From Microbacterium sp. BR1 (GTDB lineage Bacteria > Actinomycetota > Actinomycetes > Actinomycetales > Microbacteriaceae): DNA of 64,000 nucleotides. Of this stretch, positions 61,785 to 64,000 are shown piece after piece. The notes below the pieces were generated by a model. That model ran no database searches. It was not told where the DNA came from and saw nothing but the letters and a program-made list of their open reading frames with translations. The stretch is from positions 1-64,000 of the forward strand of contig NZ_NMUN01000005.1 of NCBI RefSeq assembly GCF_002812725.1, given 5' to 3'. Numbering within the stretch: the stretch's first letter is position 1; every line of letters starts with the position of its first letter. Made by a program: the position numbers and the translations under genes.

Positions 61785-62984
61785 ATGAGCGTCCTGTCAC
61801 AGACCTACCGATTCGCCTCCGCCGCGCTCGCAGTCGGCATACTCGTCCTCGGCACCGGGACGGGCGCCGTGGCTGCGGCCCCACCGCCCGTCGCCGCGCC
61901 CACGTCGTATGCCGCCGCGACCGGCGACCTCGAGGGTCCGCAGTTCTACAGCGGCGCGACGATCGACGTTTCGGACAACGTCGACGGTGACGTCTATGCC
62001 GCGGGCCAGAGCGTCACGATCAGCGGCGACGTCACGGGCGATGTGATCGCCGCGGCGCAGACCATCACGATCACGGGCACGGTCGACGGCAACGTGCGGC
62101 TCGCGGCTCAGGACGTCACGATCAGCGGCGAAGTCGACCGCAGCGGCACCGTCTTCGCCGCCAGCGTCACGGTCACCGACACGGGATCGTTCGGCACCGA
62201 CATCGTCGGAGCCGCAAACGATGTCCGCATAGGGGGCGAGGTCGGGCGCGACGCATACCTCTCCGTCGGCCACCTCAGGATCGATGGCACGGTCGGTGGC
62301 AACGTGACCTATTTCGGCGAACGCGAGGCCCAGATCGCCGACGGATCCGTCGCCGGCACCGTCGATTTCGTGCAGACGCGTCAGTCCGCTGACGTGCAGG
62401 TCTCACCCTGGGTGCTCTTCGCCGGCTGGGTGCTCGGGGTGCTGTACGCGCTCGTCGCCCTCAGCGTGGTGACGCTGTTCGCCGGGCTCCTCATCCCCCG
62501 GTGGCTGAACCGGGTGACGGATCACCTCGTTCCCTCGCCCTGGAAGGCGCTCCTCGTCGGGTTGGTGGCATCCATCGCCGTCCCCTTCGCCCTGCTGTTC
62601 CTCCTGGTCACGATCATCGGCGCCCCCCTCGCCCTGGCCCTCGGCCTGGTGTGGATCGTGCTGACACTCGCCACGTTCGTCTTCGGCGCGTACTACCTCG
62701 GACGGCTGATCCTGCGCGGCGGGCACCATCCGGTCGTCAAGGCGCTGCTCGGTGGCCTCATCCTGATCGTCGCACTCCAGATCCCGTGGCTGAACGTGCC
62801 GGTCTGGCTCGCGATGGTGTTCTTCGGCCTCGGGGCGCAGCTTCTGGAATTCTGGACGCAACGCCCGTGGCACGCGAAGAGCGAAACGGATGCGTCGGCG
62901 ACGGCACACTCGGACGCGGTCGAAACGCCGGAACCGGATACGGCACCGGCACCCGCCCCGGAGACGGTGGAACCGACCCCCTAG
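61785..62984 (+). CDS. Polymer-forming (bactofilin-like) membrane protein
   Basis: A 399-residue protein. A signal peptide (about 1-31, VLGTGTGAVAAAP) is followed by a beta-helix of short repeats (DNVDGDVYAAGQSVTISGDV, then VTGDVIAAAQTITITGTVDG), as in polymer-forming cytoskeletal proteins, here exported. From about residue 207 come four to five helices (WVLFAGWVLGVLYALVALSV, LLVGLVASIAVPFALLFLLV, LALALGLVWIVLTLATFVFG, LLGGLILIVALQIPWLNVPV). The tail is Pro/Glu/Ala-rich. AGAAAGG lies 8 nt before the ATG. Role unknown, possibly envelope shape or anchoring. Confidence 0.78.
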   Translation: MSVLSQTYRFASAALAVGILVLGTGTGAVAAAPPPVAAPTSYAAATGDLEGPQFYSGATIDVSDNVDGDVYAAGQSVTISGDVTGDVIAAAQTITITGTVDGNVRLAAQDVTISGEVDRSGTVFAASVTVTDTGSFGTDIVGAANDVRIGGEVGRDAYLSVGHLRIDGTVGGNVTYFGEREAQIADGSVAGTVDFVQTRQSADVQVSPWVLFAGWVLGVLYALVALSVVTLFAGLLIPRWLNRVTDHLVPSPWKALLVGLVASIAVPFALLFLLVTIIGAPLALALGLVWIVLTLATFVFGAYYLGRLILRGGHHPVVKALLGGLILIVALQIPWLNVPVWLAMVFFGLGAQLLEFWTQRPWHAKSETDASATAHSDAVETPEPDTAPAPAPETVEPTP

Positions 62985-63018
62985 GCCGTGTTGCTATACG
63001 CATCTCGGTGGCTCACGG

Positions 63019-63730
63019 GTGATTCTGGATGTCGTGTCGCGTGATGTGATCTCTGACGAGGCGTGGGCAGTGATCGGGCCGCTGTCCCCGACGGTGAAGG
63101 CCACGGGCCGTCCGCCGGTGGACCGGCGCACGGTGGTCGAGGCGACGGCGTGGCGGTTCCGCATCGGGGCGCCGTGGCGGGACGTGCCGGAGCGGTTCGG
63201 GAACGGGAACACGATCTACAAGAACTTCAACCGGTGGGCTGAGCAGGGCGTGTGGGCGCAGGTACTGGAGAAGACGCAAGCGCTCGCGCAGCAGTTCGGG
63301 AACGTGGACTGGGTTGCGTCGATCGACTCCACGATCGTGCGAGTGCATCAACACGGCGCGACCCTTCCCCGCACCACAGGGGGCACCGTCGAACTACAAG
63401 AAGTTCGGTGACGAGCCACCGGATCATTCGATCGGTCGCGCCCGCGGCGGGTTGACGACGAAGAACCACCTGGTCTGCGACGGGAAGGACCGCGCCGACC
63501 AGATCGCGCATCGTCGCAAGAAGCCCGGGCGGCCGATCGACTTCAGTGCCGGACAACGAGAGCGCTACAGGGGCCGCAATGTCGTCGAGCGGTGCTTCAA
63601 CAAGCTCAAGCAGTGGCGGGGGATTGCGATGCGCTCAGACAAGACCGCCCGCAATTACCACGCCGGCCTCTGTCTAGCCGCCACGATGCAGTGGGTCGAC
63701 CCCGTCCTGGCGGGGCTCGCTACGCCGTGA
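63019..63730 (+). pseudogene. IS5-family (IS427-group-like) transposase remnant, frameshifted and internally deleted
   Basis: The N-terminal part (63019-63411, GTG start) reads VSRDVISDEAWAVIGPLSPT, then WRFRIGAPWRDVPERFGNGN and the first DDE Asp in DWVASIDSTIVRVHQHG. A second frame (to 63730) continues APSNYKKFGDEPPDHSIGRA and ends with the RYRGRNVVERCFNKLKQWRG motif that holds the DDE Glu. The frames meet at GGGGG (63379-63383), where +1 slippage or one extra G restores the family sequence. About 50 residues with the second catalytic Asp are missing after HLVCDGKDRADQI, so it cannot work. A left end starting GGCCGTGTTGC at 62985 is likely; no matching right end is seen, and the frame runs into the DUF1214 gene. 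Confidence 0.85.
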
Positions 63731-64000
63731 TCGAGGGGAAGATCCACTCGCGTGACTGGGCCTCACGGCGGGGGCGGTACAGGCGAACCATGTAGTTCCA
63801 CCCTTCGGGCGTCGGGATGGCGTTGGGTTCGTCGCCGTCGCCGAAGCGAACGGTCACCGAACCATCAGCGTTCGGCGCTGCCGTGACGCTGTTGACGCTG
63901 ACGACACCGCGATCGTTCTGGCTCATGTAGCCGGCAGGGTTGTACACGGTGATGGACCAGAACGCATCGACCGGGACGTCTCGCACTGTGAGTTCGTAGT
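63720..64000 (-). CDS. DUF1214-domain protein, C-terminal part (runs off the right edge)
   Basis: The last 93 codons of a DUF1254/DUF1214-type protein. YELTVRDVPVDAFWSITVYN and AIPTPEGWNYMVRLYRPRRE are the DUF1214 signature; the stop follows EWIFPSITA. These proteins are often exported and of unknown role. Its stop lies at the very edge of the IS remnant, whose last codons overlap it on the other strand, so the insertion or later deletion ended next to this gene without removing its stop. Confidence 0.82.
   Translation of the reverse strand, partial: YELTVRDVPVDAFWSITVYNPAGYMSQNDRGVVSVNSVTAAPNADGSVTVRFGDGDEPNAIPTPEGWNYMVRLYRPRREAQSREWIFPSITA

Overview
The window looks like a chromosomal segment of a high-GC actinobacterium of the family Microbacteriaceae, most probably Microbacterium or a close relative. 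The grounds are the very GC-rich third codon positions, many GTG starts, the actinobacterial forms of TatB, DapD, MarP and NrtR, a DUF6412 plus YidC pair, and the absence of introns, organellar or phage signs. This is inference from gene content; no 16S or tRNA gene was seen. Nearly every gene can be assigned. The region is mostly core metabolism and transport, with one broken insertion sequence at the right edge.

Layout. 0-9 kb: the end of a twin-arginine translocase gene, an O-methyltransferase, then lysine/diaminopimelate genes (dapE, dapD, dapC) interleaved with polyphosphate kinase 2, citrate synthase and a 7Fe ferredoxin. 9-13 kb: branched-chain amino acid exporter azlCD, divergent from an XRE/cupin regulator that shares its promoter, then typA/bipA. 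13-25 kb: two complete peptide-type ABC importers side by side, each with a fused double ATPase but with opposite gene orders. 25-31.6 kb: a CPBP protease, a decayed gene, and the glycine cleavage operon gcvT-gcvH-gcvP behind a tandem glycine riboswitch. 31.9-40 kb: periplasmic protease MarP, divergent from an NAD biosynthesis operon (nrtR-nadA-nadB-nadC-cysteine desulfurase-glycosyltransferase). 40-46 kb: an efflux block of two DHA2-type MFS pumps, an ABC exporter and a TetR regulator. 46-55 kb: stress and redox genes, small peptides, a CDF metal transporter, an alcohol dehydrogenase, a carotenoid-dehydrogenase-like flavoprotein and membrane proteins. 55-59 kb: a 1190-residue cell-wall-anchored protein with five lamin-tail domains. 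59-63 kb: DUF6412 and YidC, OsmC, flavodoxin and a polymer-forming membrane protein. 63-64 kb: an IS5-type transposase remnant fused to the 3' end of a DUF1214 gene.

Two genome-wide habits stand out. Many genes have a TAnnnT -10 hexamer only 6-7 nt before the start codon, which predicts leaderless mRNAs. Many operon junctions use ATGA or GTGA stop/start overlaps, which help fix starts. Several GC-rich intergenic palindromes recur (1.1/60.2 kb, 26.2/31.8 kb, 4.9/12.9 kb, and a nearly perfect 78-base hairpin at 40.2 kb). No CRISPR array, prophage, defence island or secondary-metabolite cluster was found. The nearest things to undescribed biology are the 45-residue Cys-rich peptide at 47 kb, the coupled 21-codon upstream frame at 61.1 kb, and the LAQTG-anchored lamin-tail protein.
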